A DNA stretch of 58,317 bases. Source: JBBIMP01 sp037444305. Its GTDB lineage: Bacteria > Acidobacteriota > UBA6911. Location: the NCBI GenBank assembly GCA_037444305.1, contig JBBIMP010000034.1:1-58317 (forward strand). The letters are read 5' to 3'. The translations under genes were made by a program, and so were the position numbers. Shown in pieces: positions 38,702-49,151 of the stretch (the first letter of the stretch is position 1; every line of letters starts with the position of its first letter). Below the pieces are notes generated by a model that saw nothing but the letters and a program-made list of their open reading frames with translations, did not search any database and was not told where the DNA came from.

Positions 38702-38823
38702 CGTCTCCCTGCCGAATCTCCGGTGGGCAAGCGATCTTGCGGTGGGGTGCAGAAGACCATCCCCACTTCTTTCCGCACGGGGAGAATATCTCTACGTGGC
38801 GGTGGTGCGGGAACCCGGGCGGC

Positions 38824-39426
38824 TCAGGAGGCCCTGCCGATATGGGACGTTTCGGCCCGGTCCTGCAGGGAGACGGCATATGCGTGGAGCTTCTCCACCA
38901 CCTGGATCAGGCGCCTCATTTCCGAATACAGCCGCTCCACGTCCATTCGCATCTTGCCCTCGCACTGACCGTTGAGCAGGATGAGCTGCGTGAAGCCCAT
39001 GACGATGGCCAGGGGGTTGTTCAGTTCGTGGGTGATGTTGCGCAGCTTGAGCGCCACTTCTTCGAGAATCGCTCCGCCTTCCGCGCCGGGTGCAGGGGTT
39101 GCCGGCGCCGAGAGGAGAAGATACCCGCCGTCGGTCTCGCAGGGACCGTGAAGAGACGACAGGCACGCCCGCGATGGGATCGCGTTGCCGCTGCGGTCCC
39201 TGTGCGTGAGGCTGCCCTCCCAGATACCCGTCTCCCGCGAGATGCGGAGCATCTGCGGCACCTCGAAGAGGGAGCGGTCGGTGAGAATCTGGGTAATGGG
39301 GCGTCCCACCAGGTCCCCGACAGGGTAGCCCGTGATTTTTTCGGAATTGGGCGAGATGGAGCGGATGAGGGCGTCGGGTGAAAGCATAACCGCCACCCAG
39401 TTGGCGGCTTCGCCGTAAGACGTCAT
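38824..39426 (-). CDS. PAS domain plus histidine-phosphoacceptor domain, no kinase ATPase domain
   Basis: 200 residues. Residues about 10-110 form a PAS domain (IRSISPNSEKITGYPVGDLVG). Residues about 118-185 form a HisKA-like dimerisation helix pair with the H-box RNITHELNNPLAIVMG, the candidate phospho-His being H133. The protein then stops, without N, G1 or G2 boxes of a HATPase domain. AGGGGACTTT precedes the ATG, so translation looks normal. It may be phosphorylated by another kinase, act as a phosphotransfer or phosphatase module, or be a stable remnant of a kinase. It converges on ppiD. Confidence 0.8.
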   Translation of the reverse strand: MTSYGEAANWVAVMLSPDALIRSISPNSEKITGYPVGDLVGRPITQILTDRSLFEVPQMLRISRETGIWEGSLTHRDRSGNAIPSRACLSSLHGPCETDGGYLLLSAPATPAPGAEGGAILEEVALKLRNITHELNNPLAIVMGFTQLILLNGQCEGKMRMDVERLYSEMRRLIQVVEKLHAYAVSLQDRAETSHIGRAS

Positions 39427-39713
39427 AAAGTCCCCTGGATATGGAGCGAATTCGGGACGGGCAGAGGCTTTACACCCCTTCCGGGCAGCCTCGCGGCATT
39501 CGAAGCGCCGTCCCTGGGGCTCACATTCATTACTCCTGGATTCCCAATCCCTATCGTCATTCCGGCGGGGTGAAATTAGTCAAATCGTGCGGCGCGCGCG
39601 TGCTGGGGGAAAAGGCCCGGCCGGCGCCGATTTGTTTTGACCCCGGGGGCGGGATGGGGAATGCTTTGCGGGTTCTGATCATCGCCCCCCGGGGCGCAGA
39701 AGAGGAGATTACC

Positions 39714-41399
<1,686 letters not shown>

Positions 41400-41448
41400 C
41401 CGTCCACACCATCCGGTCCCCTCAAGGCACAGCGTGGCATAGCTGCAA

Positions 41449-41585
41449 CCGAGGAAAGCCGGGTTGAAGCGACGCAGTGCGCGGTCGGTCAGCTCAATCA
41501 TGCGACGCAACCCGTCGCTGCCGCTCCGGGCTCCGTGGACTCCCCGCCGGCAAGCACGATTGGCAGATACAGCAACGTGGAACCA
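41449..41585. repeat. Interspersed ~140-bp repeat, copy 4
   Basis: Starts CCGAGGAAAGCCGGGTTGAA and contains the CCCGTCGCT...CTCCGGGCTCCGT arm. The following flank CCGCCGGCAAGC...GCAACGTGGAAC leads into the next unit with a 137-base period. The left inverted arm is degenerate. Confidence 0.85.
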
Positions 41586-41740
41586 CCGAGGAAAGCCGGG
41601 TTGAAGGGGCGTCGTAAACGGAGCCCCGAACGGCAGTGAGGGGTCGGGCGACCCAATCGCGCGACGCGACCCGTCGCTGTCGCTCCGGGCTCCGTGGACT
41701 CCCCGCCGGCAAGCGGGCTCGGCAGATCGGGCAGCGAGGA
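41586..41740. repeat. Interspersed ~140-bp repeat, copy 5
   Basis: Second tandem unit with both inverted arms well preserved (ACGGAGCCCCGAACGGCAGT on the left and CGCTCCGGGCTCCGT on the right). It lies just downstream of the aminotransferase 3' end. Confidence 0.87.
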
Positions 41741-41786
41741 GCCGCACCCGCGGAGTGATCTTCGCACCTGGGGCAAGATCTTGCAG

Positions 41787-43007
41787 TTATGCCTTGCTCA
41801 GTGCCTTTTTGAGGACCTGGCCGAGGCGGCGCATTCCCTCCACGATTTTCTCGGGCGAGGCATTCGAAAAGTTGATTCGCATCGTGTTCCTGCCCGAGCC
41901 GTCGTCGTAGAAGGCCGAGCCGGGGACAAAGGCCACGCCGTGTTCGATGGCATCCTGCAGGATCTCGGTGGCATCCAGGTGCCGGGGGAGAATGGCCCAG
42001 ATGAAAAGCCCGCCCTGCGGCTTCGTCCAGGTGACGCCGGGCGGCATGTGCTTGCCCAGTGCTTCCAGGATGACGTCCCGCCGCTCGCTGTAGACCGCGC
42101 GGATGTGCTGCACGTGCCGGTCCAGGAAGCCGCCGTGCGCAATCTCGTGCGCCACCATCTGAACGAAGGTTCCGGTGTGCAGGTCGGTTCCCTGCTTTGC
42201 CTGTACCAATTTCCGGATCACCTCGATCGGAGCGATGATCCACCCCAAACGAAGGCCCGGGGCCAGCGTTTTCGAGAAGGTGCTGAGGTATATGACGTTG
42301 CTGCCGTTGTGGTTCCCCTGCCGCGCCTGGGAATCGAGGACGAATACGGGCGAAATGTGCTCCCCTTCGAACCTGAGCTGCCCGTAGGGATCATCCTCGA
42401 CGATCGGCACCCCATAATGATCCGCCATCTCCACGAGCTCCTGACGCCGCTTCAGCGAAAGCGTCACCCCCGTGGGATTCTGAAAATTGGGCAGAACGTA
42501 GACGAATTTCGGTCCGGACCGCATGGCCGCCTCGAGTTCGTCCGTGCACATGCCGTCCTCATCCATGCGCACGCCTTCGTACTGCGCCTGGTACATGTTC
42601 CACGCCTGCAGAGCTCCGAGATAGGTCGGCCGTTCCACCACGATCCGGTCCCCCGGATTGAGAAACACCTTGCCCAGGAGATCGAGCGCCTGCTGGCTTC
42701 CGCTGGTGAGCAAGATGCTGTCCGGTTCCACGACTATCCCGTAGCGGGCCGTGTGCCGGGCAATCATCTCGCGCAGCGCGATGCATCCTTCAGTCGGGCT
42801 GTACTGCAGGGCCTTGGTTCCGTTTTCGAGCAGGACCCTTTCCGCAGCCTCGGCAAATTCCTTTAATGGAAAAACTTCCGGCGCCGGAAGACCTCCGGCA
42901 AAGGAGATGAGGTTTGGGCGCTCCGCAAACTTGAGCAGCTCGCGCACGACCGAGCTCTGCACGCGCTGGGTCCTTTGCGCATACCTCTGGGCCCATTGTG
43001 TATTCAT
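41787..43007 (-). CDS. PLP-dependent aminotransferase (fold type I, LysN/KAT-like)
   Basis: 406 residues with GGAGG before the ATG. Conserved features are ISFAGGLPAPEVFP, ALQYSPTEG, LLTSGSQQALDLL, LPNFQNPTG, EDDPYGQLRFEG, the PLP lysine in YLSTFSKTLAPGLRLGW, and the C-terminal Arg region NTMRINFSNAS. This is the MocR-like or 2-aminoadipate/kynurenine aminotransferase subgroup with broad amino acid specificity. No helix-turn-helix domain is fused, so it is the enzyme type and not a regulator. The exact substrate is unknown. Confidence 0.88.
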   Translation of the reverse strand: MNTQWAQRYAQRTQRVQSSVVRELLKFAERPNLISFAGGLPAPEVFPLKEFAEAAERVLLENGTKALQYSPTEGCIALREMIARHTARYGIVVEPDSILLTSGSQQALDLLGKVFLNPGDRIVVERPTYLGALQAWNMYQAQYEGVRMDEDGMCTDELEAAMRSGPKFVYVLPNFQNPTGVTLSLKRRQELVEMADHYGVPIVEDDPYGQLRFEGEHISPVFVLDSQARQGNHNGSNVIYLSTFSKTLAPGLRLGWIIAPIEVIRKLVQAKQGTDLHTGTFVQMVAHEIAHGGFLDRHVQHIRAVYSERRDVILEALGKHMPPGVTWTKPQGGLFIWAILPRHLDATEILQDAIEHGVAFVPGSAFYDDGSGRNTMRINFSNASPEKIVEGMRRLGQVLKKALSKA

Positions 43008-43217
43008 GAGTCCTCCCTACGGAACGGGTACGGGGAACCAGGTTCCGGGCGAAATGATCCCGCACGAGAATATCAATACTGTAAGACCGGGCCTATCTTC
43101 CCACAATCACGGTTGATTAGAAAGCAGTTCCGGCCGGCCCCGGTGGGACCCGCCGGCCAACTTGCCGGAAAGGTCCGCGGCAGCGGCGGGACGGCCTCAT
43201 TGCTCTTGCCGCAGGTC

Positions 43218-44363
43218 TCAGCGCCGGTTTTTCCGTTTGCCCGTTTGACCAGCCCGGGCCTTCCGCCCGGCCTTTTCCTTTTCCAGAACTTCGATCAGTC
43301 CCTTCACCAGCAAGGGCCATACCAGCGTGGCATCGGACAGCACTTCAGCGTAGCGGCCACCCTCTTCACGCGGGAGGAATTTGCCCCACGAAATGCCCTC
43401 GGAGTAGGAACAGCCGCTCAGTCCCCCCCAGTAGTCCGGTTCGGGGCATAGCCGCACGCCGTACTTGAAGCGCGGCGTGGCAAAACTGGTTCCCAGCCGC
43501 GAGTTGATGATGTCCAGGTAGGGACCGACCTGCTGCGCCCAGTTCCGCGGAACCCCGCCGCCGACGGTGAAGATCCCGAGCGTTTTGTGCTTCGTTACTC
43601 TGCGCACGTAGCTGTTGAGATCCAGGAACGGATTGAAGTCGGGGATTGCAGCCAGGCAATCCGGCAGCCCGAGGCGCACCGGACGCTTTCCGCCCACCTG
43701 TGCGCGCTTCGCTTTCTGGAGATGGTTCATCGTCCACGTGGCGATGTCGAGACCGAGCTCCGAGTCGGTGAAGGCGGGAATGAAGACCGGCACCTCCTTC
43801 AGGAAAGCGCTTTTCAGAATCCCGTCCCCCTCGTAATACTCGGCAAGAGTCCTTCCCAGTTCGCGCGTGATCAGCTCAGAGTGGAGCACCGCGTCCTTGG
43901 GCATGCGTTCCAGGGTGGTGCTCACCACCCTCTCGACGCTGTTGAGGTTGGCCTCCATCTCGAGGGTGTCGTACACGCGGTTGTAGCCCATGGCGAAGAG
44001 CTTCCTGTCGCTGACGTCCGGGTTGACCTTGTAGTGGGTGCAGCCGATGGATTCGCTGAAACCGTGGGCCACAAGGGCTCCCGTCGCGACCACTGCGTTG
44101 ATCATGCCGTGATCGATCATGCGGCAGATGATGGTCCCCATCTTGGCAATGGTCATCGCCCCCGAGAAGGTGGCCACGACGAAGCATTGCGGGTCGAGGA
44201 TCATCTCCTGCATGACCTCGAATGCTTCCCCGAGCCGCCGGCCGCCGAAGGAGGTGCGCCCCATGGCCGTCAACAGGTCCGAAAAGGAGCCGATTTTGTC
44301 GGGATTGAGTGAGAAGACGGGCTCCAGGCCGTCCTTTCGTCCGTCGTGTAGCTTTCTGCGCAT
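43218..44363 (-). CDS. Deoxyhypusine synthase family protein
   Basis: About 381 residues from the ATG at 44363, which has GAGGAG upstream. Conserved family stretches include AMTIAKMGTIICRMIDHGMIN, VATGALVAHGF, NRVYDT, VPVFIPAFTDSELG (the NAD/substrate region) and GIFTVGGGVPRNW. The catalytic lysine is kept in the block SEGISWGK (about K328, the human equivalent being K329), followed by SDATLVWPLLV. Bacteria have no eIF5A, so the substrate must differ. Family members in bacteria are linked to homospermidine-type polyamine synthesis, and I infer the same here. No other polyamine gene is adjacent. Confidence 0.9.
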   Translation of the reverse strand: MRRKLHDGRKDGLEPVFSLNPDKIGSFSDLLTAMGRTSFGGRRLGEAFEVMQEMILDPQCFVVATFSGAMTIAKMGTIICRMIDHGMINAVVATGALVAHGFSESIGCTHYKVNPDVSDRKLFAMGYNRVYDTLEMEANLNSVERVVSTTLERMPKDAVLHSELITRELGRTLAEYYEGDGILKSAFLKEVPVFIPAFTDSELGLDIATWTMNHLQKAKRAQVGGKRPVRLGLPDCLAAIPDFNPFLDLNSYVRRVTKHKTLGIFTVGGGVPRNWAQQVGPYLDIINSRLGTSFATPRFKYGVRLCPEPDYWGGLSGCSYSEGISWGKFLPREEGGRYAEVLSDATLVWPLLVKGLIEVLEKEKAGRKARAGQTGKRKNRR

Positions 44364-44547
44364 TTTTCTCCTCCTCTCGGGGCTTTGGATGACGTGGAGT
44401 TCCGATTGTAAGGGCGGCGCGGGCTGTTTTCCAGGCATTCAGGCCGCCGAGAAGCACCCACCGAACACTACTTGATCTTCCGTGCCGCTGGTCTGCCGGA
44501 AGCCCGGGAAGTCCGGGCGCAATCTGGCCTGCAGCCGCCGGGGCAAC

Positions 44548-45306
44548 TCAAGCCCGACCGGACGGCCGCGGCTGGGTCCGGGTGACGGACACCGGTTCCT
44601 TCTCCTGCAGCGCCGACATGACGGCAGCCGCCACCTGTTCGACCGTGAGGCGATCGGTGTTGAAAACAAGGTCGAAGCAGTGCGTGTTGTCCAGTGTCTG
44701 CTTGAAATGGTATTGGATGAAGCTGCGCCGTTCCGCATCAATCCGGAGCATTCTTCGTGCCGCTTCTTCCGGGGGGACGACCCAGCGCTTGCTCAGGCGG
44801 GCGATTCTGACTTCGGGGGAGCCCGTCACCCGCACGTGCAGCCCCGGTTGCCCGGCCAGGGCGAATGCGCCGCCATGCCCTACAAGAATGGCGCACCCCT
44901 GCGCGGAAAGCATCGCCAGGGTCTTCAATAGCGCTTCCCGGTACTCTTCCTTGCCGAAGGATCCTCCGAGGGCCAGCCGCAGGAGGCGGTCTACCGTGTC
45001 GTGAATCAGGCTTCTGGAAGTCTCATCCAGGTCCTGAACCATGTTCAGCCGTACGTGGCTGTTTTGGGCGATGTAGTCGACGATTTCCCTGTCGAAGACG
45101 TTCCACTGCAGCTGCGCGGCCAGTTCCGAGGCGATGGTGTCGCCCATGGAGCCGACGTCCCGCGAAATCGTGAGAAACCTGTACCTGGGCGATTTCCTCT
45201 CGGCGGGACCCTCCCGCTGCGCACGGAGTCTCGCGTGGTAGAGGAGCATCTGGCGTTCGACCAAGCGCCCGGTCTCGGAGTACCCTCCGGATCCTGCATC
45301 TTTCAT
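44548..45306 (-). CDS. Cytidylate-kinase-like P-loop protein
   Basis: 252 residues. After about 45 N-terminal polar residues comes FLTISRDVGSMGDTIASELA, a P-loop variant of the Cytidylate_kin_2 type, with FDREIVDYIA, GCAILVGHGGAFAL and VRVTGSPEVRIARL as in nucleotide kinases. The classic GxxGxGK is modified (GSMGDT), as is usual in this subfamily, whose substrates are unknown. It is the first of three spaced minus-strand genes and divergent from the propeller gene. Confidence 0.75.
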   Translation of the reverse strand: MKDAGSGGYSETGRLVERQMLLYHARLRAQREGPAERKSPRYRFLTISRDVGSMGDTIASELAAQLQWNVFDREIVDYIAQNSHVRLNMVQDLDETSRSLIHDTVDRLLRLALGGSFGKEEYREALLKTLAMLSAQGCAILVGHGGAFALAGQPGLHVRVTGSPEVRIARLSKRWVVPPEEAARRMLRIDAERRSFIQYHFKQTLDNTHCFDLVFNTDRLTVEQVAAAVMSALQEKEPVSVTRTQPRPSGRA

Positions 45307-45447
45307 GGCTGCTCCCCGGGAAATGCCGGTTTTATTTTATGGTAACATCTTTGGCCGCCTGGGGAAAACCGCTGCGGTTTCCTTGCCTGCGGCCGGACGC
45401 GGGGTCCGGCTCCGGGCGCGCACGGAGAGAGCCTGCCGCCGCGGCGA

Positions 45448-47325
45448 ATGAGTGCCCAGGCAGAGGAGCGGTGCGACCCACATATGCGCGAGAGCCAACC
45501 TGCGTCCGCTGAGCCGCCGGCAGCACCGTCAGGAGCGCCTGTGGCCGGGAAGGCGTGGATCCTGTGGGGGATCGGCGGCATCCTGGCGGGTCTGCTCGCG
45601 GCCGGGGCTGCGTGGTGGCTGCTCACGCCACGCGAAGTTCCCACCCCCCCGCGTGTATTGAGATTCCTCATCGATCTCCCGCTCGAGGCTCCGCTGGCGC
45701 AGCGCGGAAATCCGCTCGCATTCTCGCGGGATGGGGCCTACCTGGTTTTTGCGGCCCAGGGATCCGGCGCTTCGCGGTTGTTTGTCAGATCCCTGGATGA
45801 GTTTGAAAGCCGCCCCCTGCCCAACACCGACGGCGCCTACAGCCCCTTTTTCTCGCCCGACGGTTCCTGGATCGGCTACTTTGACGCGCGTGACGCCAAG
45901 CTCAAGAAGATACTCAGAACGGGAGGGGAGCCGGTGACGATTTGCCCGGCACCCTTCGGGCTGGGCGCCGCCTGGACACCGGAGGATCTGATTGTTTTTT
46001 CACCGGATTCCTTTTCGGGCCTCATGAAGGTTCCGGCCGGCGGGGGAGCGCCCGAACCGCTGACGAACCTGGAGGACCAGGAGTTTACGCACCGGTGGCC
46101 CGCCCTGTTGCCCGACGGCGAAACCGTGATGTTCACGGCGGGCATGGCCGGCACCCCGGTGCACGCTCGGACGGCCTCCGTCTCGCTCCGCAGCGGGATG
46201 CGCCGGATCCTGCTCGAAAACGCCTCCCAGGCGCGATACGCAGACTCCGGGAGCCTGGTCTTCCTGCGGGACAACGCCCTTGCGGCCATACCCTTCGACT
46301 CCGGCCGCCTGGAGGCCTACGGTTCCGCCGCCGGCCTGGTCCCGGATCTCGCCATCGACCAGTCTTCGTGGGCGGGCAGCTACGCACTTGCCGGGAACGG
46401 CATGATTGCCTATGCCACGAGAGACAGCAATCACTACCTCCGGTCGCTGGTCTGGGCCGACGGCCATGCGGTCCCGACGCGGGCTGTGGTGAGCCGCGGT
46501 CTTTTCTCCTACCCGCGCTTCGCCCCGGACGGGCAGAGGCTCGCACTGGTCATTCAATCCGAGGAGAACCGGTCCGAGGTGTGGATTGCCAATCTCGCCA
46601 ACGGCTCCTTCAGCCTGCTGACCTCGGGCGGGAGCAACACGATGCCCGTCTGGACTCCGGATGGCGAGAGGGTGGTCTTTGCCTCGGACCGTGGCGGTCA
46701 GTGGAGCCTGTTCTGGATGCCCGCGGACGGCAGCGCTCCGGCAGAGCTGTTGCACCGGGGCGAACATCCGCAGCTGCCGACGGGCTGCTCTCCGGACGGC
46801 CGCTATCTCGCCTTCACGGAGTTCCATCCCTCCACGCGTGCGGATATCTGGATTATGCCGCTCCACCCGGGCGGCAGGGCAGAACCCTTCCTGCGGACGG
46901 GCGCTGCAGAGTGGGGACTCGTCTTTTCCCCCGACGGACGGCAGGTCGCCTACGCATCGGACGAGGGCGGTTTGAACCATGTCTATGCGGCAGGTTTCCC
47001 CCGTCCCGCAAGCCGTTGGCAGGTATCCACCGCCGAGGGAACGGAGCCGGTGTGGGCCCCGGCGGGGCACGAGATCTATTTCCGCTCGATCAGGGGTTTG
47101 ATGGCTGCCCCGATACCGGGCAACCCCGAAGACCCGCCCGGTCCGGCCCGGCGCATCCTGCGGGACCAGTACGCAAAAGGCGCGTTTCCCCTTTTTCAGA
47201 ATTACGACATTTCGCCGGACGGAAACCGTTTCCTGATGGTTTTCAGCGACAGGCCGGCCAACACCCGGATCCACGTCGAACTGAACCGCCTGATTTCGGG
47301 GACAGGCGCCATAACCTCGAAATAG
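45448..47325 (+). CDS. Membrane-anchored PD40/TolB-like beta-propeller protein
   Basis: 625 residues. An N-terminal Pro/Ala-rich cytoplasmic stretch is followed by one membrane helix (residues about 37-58). A large outer domain with repeated PD40 motifs then follows: AFSRDGAYLVF, FFSPDGSWIGY, RFAPDGQRLAL, VWTPDGERVVFASD, GCSPDGRYLAF and VFSPDGRQVAYASDEG. In Acidobacteriota this architecture usually follows a Ser/Thr kinase domain on the same polypeptide. Here no kinase sequence is present in frame upstream. It probably senses or binds peptides or glycans outside the membrane. Its last codons form one arm of a long inverted repeat. Confidence 0.82.
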   Translation: MSAQAEERCDPHMRESQPASAEPPAAPSGAPVAGKAWILWGIGGILAGLLAAGAAWWLLTPREVPTPPRVLRFLIDLPLEAPLAQRGNPLAFSRDGAYLVFAAQGSGASRLFVRSLDEFESRPLPNTDGAYSPFFSPDGSWIGYFDARDAKLKKILRTGGEPVTICPAPFGLGAAWTPEDLIVFSPDSFSGLMKVPAGGGAPEPLTNLEDQEFTHRWPALLPDGETVMFTAGMAGTPVHARTASVSLRSGMRRILLENASQARYADSGSLVFLRDNALAAIPFDSGRLEAYGSAAGLVPDLAIDQSSWAGSYALAGNGMIAYATRDSNHYLRSLVWADGHAVPTRAVVSRGLFSYPRFAPDGQRLALVIQSEENRSEVWIANLANGSFSLLTSGGSNTMPVWTPDGERVVFASDRGGQWSLFWMPADGSAPAELLHRGEHPQLPTGCSPDGRYLAFTEFHPSTRADIWIMPLHPGGRAEPFLRTGAAEWGLVFSPDGRQVAYASDEGGLNHVYAAGFPRPASRWQVSTAEGTEPVWAPAGHEIYFRSIRGLMAAPIPGNPEDPPGPARRILRDQYAKGAFPLFQNYDISPDGNRFLMVFSDRPANTRIHVELNRLISGTGAITSK

Positions 47326-47384
47326 CTGCTGCTTTTATACGGGTCCAACCGCCGGAATTTCGAGGTTATGGCGCCTGTCCCGAA
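47295..47384. repeat. Near-perfect inverted repeat across the propeller 3' end
   Basis: Arm 47295-47323 is the reverse complement of 47357-47384 except for one missing C, with a 33-base spacer. The left arm is coding (the last codons and stop region of the propeller gene). The right arm lies where the 5' end of the enoyl-CoA hydratase gene would be expected. It can fold as a very stable hairpin and act as a terminator. Confidence 0.9.
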
Positions 47385-47446
47385 CGACGCTTAAAAAAGA
47401 AGGAATCGCCGTAATCACTCTGAACCGCCCCCAGGTCCTCAATGCC

Positions 47447-48238
47447 ATGAACCAGAGGCTGTGGCTGGAAGTGAAGCAGGCCCTGGCCGACGCCAGCGAG
47501 GATGACGGCGTGAAGGCCCTGATCTTTACGGGGGCGGGACGAGCTTTCTCGACCGGAGCGGACCTCAAGGAATCCAAGGGCAGGTCGCTGCAGGCTTACC
47601 GGAATTACCTGGAGCAGCTCCAGGAGGTTTCCCGCCAGATCATCCGCTACCCCAAGCCCACAATTGCCGCCGTGAACGGGTTTGCGCTGGGAAGCGGTTA
47701 CGAGCTTGCGCTCGCCTGCGACATCCGGATCGGCGCGGAGGAGGCCAAGTTCGGCTCCCCCGAGGCCCGTGTCTCCTCCTCCGTGACCGGCGGCGCCCTG
47801 CGCCTTGTCCAGGATCTGGTGGGGCCCGGCAAAGCCAGGGAGCTGCTGTTCACCTGCGACTACATCGATGGGAAGGAAGCGGAGCGCATCGGCCTCATCA
47901 ACAAGGCGGTTCCTCTCGAGAAACTGACGGATGAGGCGCTGGCTATGGCCAGGAAGATCGCCGCCAACTCGTTGTTCTCCATTCAATTGATCAAGAAAGG
48001 GCTCAACATGGCCTCGGAAGTGAGCCTGGAGGCGCTGATGGACTACGAGATCGAGACCTGCCTGGCCACGGTGTCGGCGCCGGAACGAAAGGACAAGCTT
48101 GCGGAGTTTGCGGACCGCAAGAATCAGGGATGGACACCGCGAAATATCTGGGTTCACGCAATCCTGCGGAACTCCAAGACCGGGAACATTCATGCCGCCT
48201 TCGATCCGAGGGGGCATGGGAGCGCGGCGGGATTCTAA
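47447..48238 (+). CDS. Enoyl-CoA hydratase/isomerase family protein with abnormal 5' end
   Basis: Crotonase fold: GRAFSTGADLKE (oxyanion hole), FALGSGYELALACDIRIG, GSPEARVSSSVTGG with the first catalytic Glu, and KARELLFTCDYI with the second. The conserved N-terminal strand EGIAVITLNRPQVLNA is encoded upstream (47399-47446) in the same frame. That open frame has no ATG, GTG or TTG start before it, only CTG at 47375 or ATT at 47357. Starting at the ATG at 47447 would cut off the first beta strand. The C-terminal ~25 residues also look unlike the family. It may use a rare start, or be a gene damaged by the adjacent inverted duplication. Confidence 0.75.
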   Translation: MNQRLWLEVKQALADASEDDGVKALIFTGAGRAFSTGADLKESKGRSLQAYRNYLEQLQEVSRQIIRYPKPTIAAVNGFALGSGYELALACDIRIGAEEAKFGSPEARVSSSVTGGALRLVQDLVGPGKARELLFTCDYIDGKEAERIGLINKAVPLEKLTDEALAMARKIAANSLFSIQLIKKGLNMASEVSLEALMDYEIETCLATVSAPERKDKLAEFADRKNQGWTPRNIWVHAILRNSKTGNIHAAFDPRGHGSAAGF

Positions 48239-48260
48239 CAAGCGAGGCGGATAACCGCCG

Positions 48261-49151
48261 TCACCAGAGCCGGGCGGCGCCGCGAACCCCGCTGGAGTCC
48301 CCGTGCGCCGCGGGAACCAGAGGCGTGCTGACGGAATCCGAAAAAGCGTATCGACCCCACTTGCGGGGCACACTGTCGTAGAGCCTCTTCAGGTTCGACA
48401 TGCCGCCGCCCAGGACAATGACATCCGGATCGAGCACGTTCAGGATTCCGGCAAGCGCCCGGGCCATGCGGTCTTCGTAGCGGAGCAGGGAAGCCTCTGC
48501 GGCGTCCTCGCCCGCTTCCGCGCGGCGCACGATTTCTTCGGGCGGCAACTCCCTCCCGGTCGCAGTCCGGTAGTCGCGGGCCAGGCCGGGTCCCGAGAGA
48601 AACGTCTCGATGCAGCCCGACCGCCCGCAATAGCAGGGCGGCCCGGGCCACTCCCCGGCGGCGGGCCAAGGCAGGGGGTTGTGTCCCCACTCACCGGCAA
48701 TGGCATTGGGACCGGTCAACACACTGCGGCGGACAACCACGCCCCCGCCGGTCCCCGTCCCCACAATCACGCCGAACACCACTTCATGATCGGCGCCCGC
48801 CCCGTCGTGCGCCTCGGAGAGGGCGAAGCAGTTCGCGTCGTTGGCCAGCCGGATTTTTCGGCCGATCGTGTGTTCGAGATCTTCGAGCAGAGGCCGCCCG
48901 TTGAGCCACACCGAATTGGCATTTTTGACCAGGCCGGTAGCGGGCGAGATCGCGCCCGGCATTCCGATCCCCACCGTGCCGGTCGCCCGCAGCTCCGTTT
49001 CCATCTGCCGGACCATATCGGCCACGGCCGCAACCGTGGCCGCGTAGTCGTCCCGCGGCGTGGGCGCACGCCGCCGCAGCAGTTCGGAGCCGTCCGTGCC
49101 GAGGGCAACGCCCTCTACCTTGGTGCCTCCCAGATCAATGCCTATCTTCAT
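48261..49151 (-). CDS. ROK-family sugar kinase
   Basis: 296 residues. It begins KIGIDLGGTKVEGVAL (ATP phosphate site). It contains LANDANCFALSEA with the catalytic Asp, VVFGVIVGTGTGGGVV, and the ROK zinc motif GHNPLPW...CYCGRSGCIETFLSGPG. The overall pattern is close to fructokinase Mak or N-acetylglucosamine kinase NagK; glucose is also possible. It has no helix-turn-helix domain, so it is an enzyme and not a repressor. It converges on the enoyl-CoA hydratase gene. Confidence 0.9.
   Translation of the reverse strand: MKIGIDLGGTKVEGVALGTDGSELLRRRAPTPRDDYAATVAAVADMVRQMETELRATGTVGIGMPGAISPATGLVKNANSVWLNGRPLLEDLEHTIGRKIRLANDANCFALSEAHDGAGADHEVVFGVIVGTGTGGGVVVRRSVLTGPNAIAGEWGHNPLPWPAAGEWPGPPCYCGRSGCIETFLSGPGLARDYRTATGRELPPEEIVRRAEAGEDAAEASLLRYEDRMARALAGILNVLDPDVIVLGGGMSNLKRLYDSVPRKWGRYAFSDSVSTPLVPAAHGDSSGVRGAARLW

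Noticed and set aside
38742..38766. GTGGGG/CCCCAC inverted repeat after ppiD as a terminator
   Set aside because: The stem is only six base pairs with a long loop and a broken T run, too weak to call.
39441..39713. N-terminal extension of the ettA frame from an upstream ATG
   Set aside because: The extension has no family similarity, and the GTG at 39714 has an ideal GAGGAG and gives the normal EttA N-terminus.
41498..41776. Minus-strand frames across the repeats encoding PAGSPRSPERQRRV-like peptides
   Set aside because: The same peptide recurs only because the DNA repeat recurs. There is no ribosome site, the frame is not kept between copies, and the frames run into unrelated flanks.
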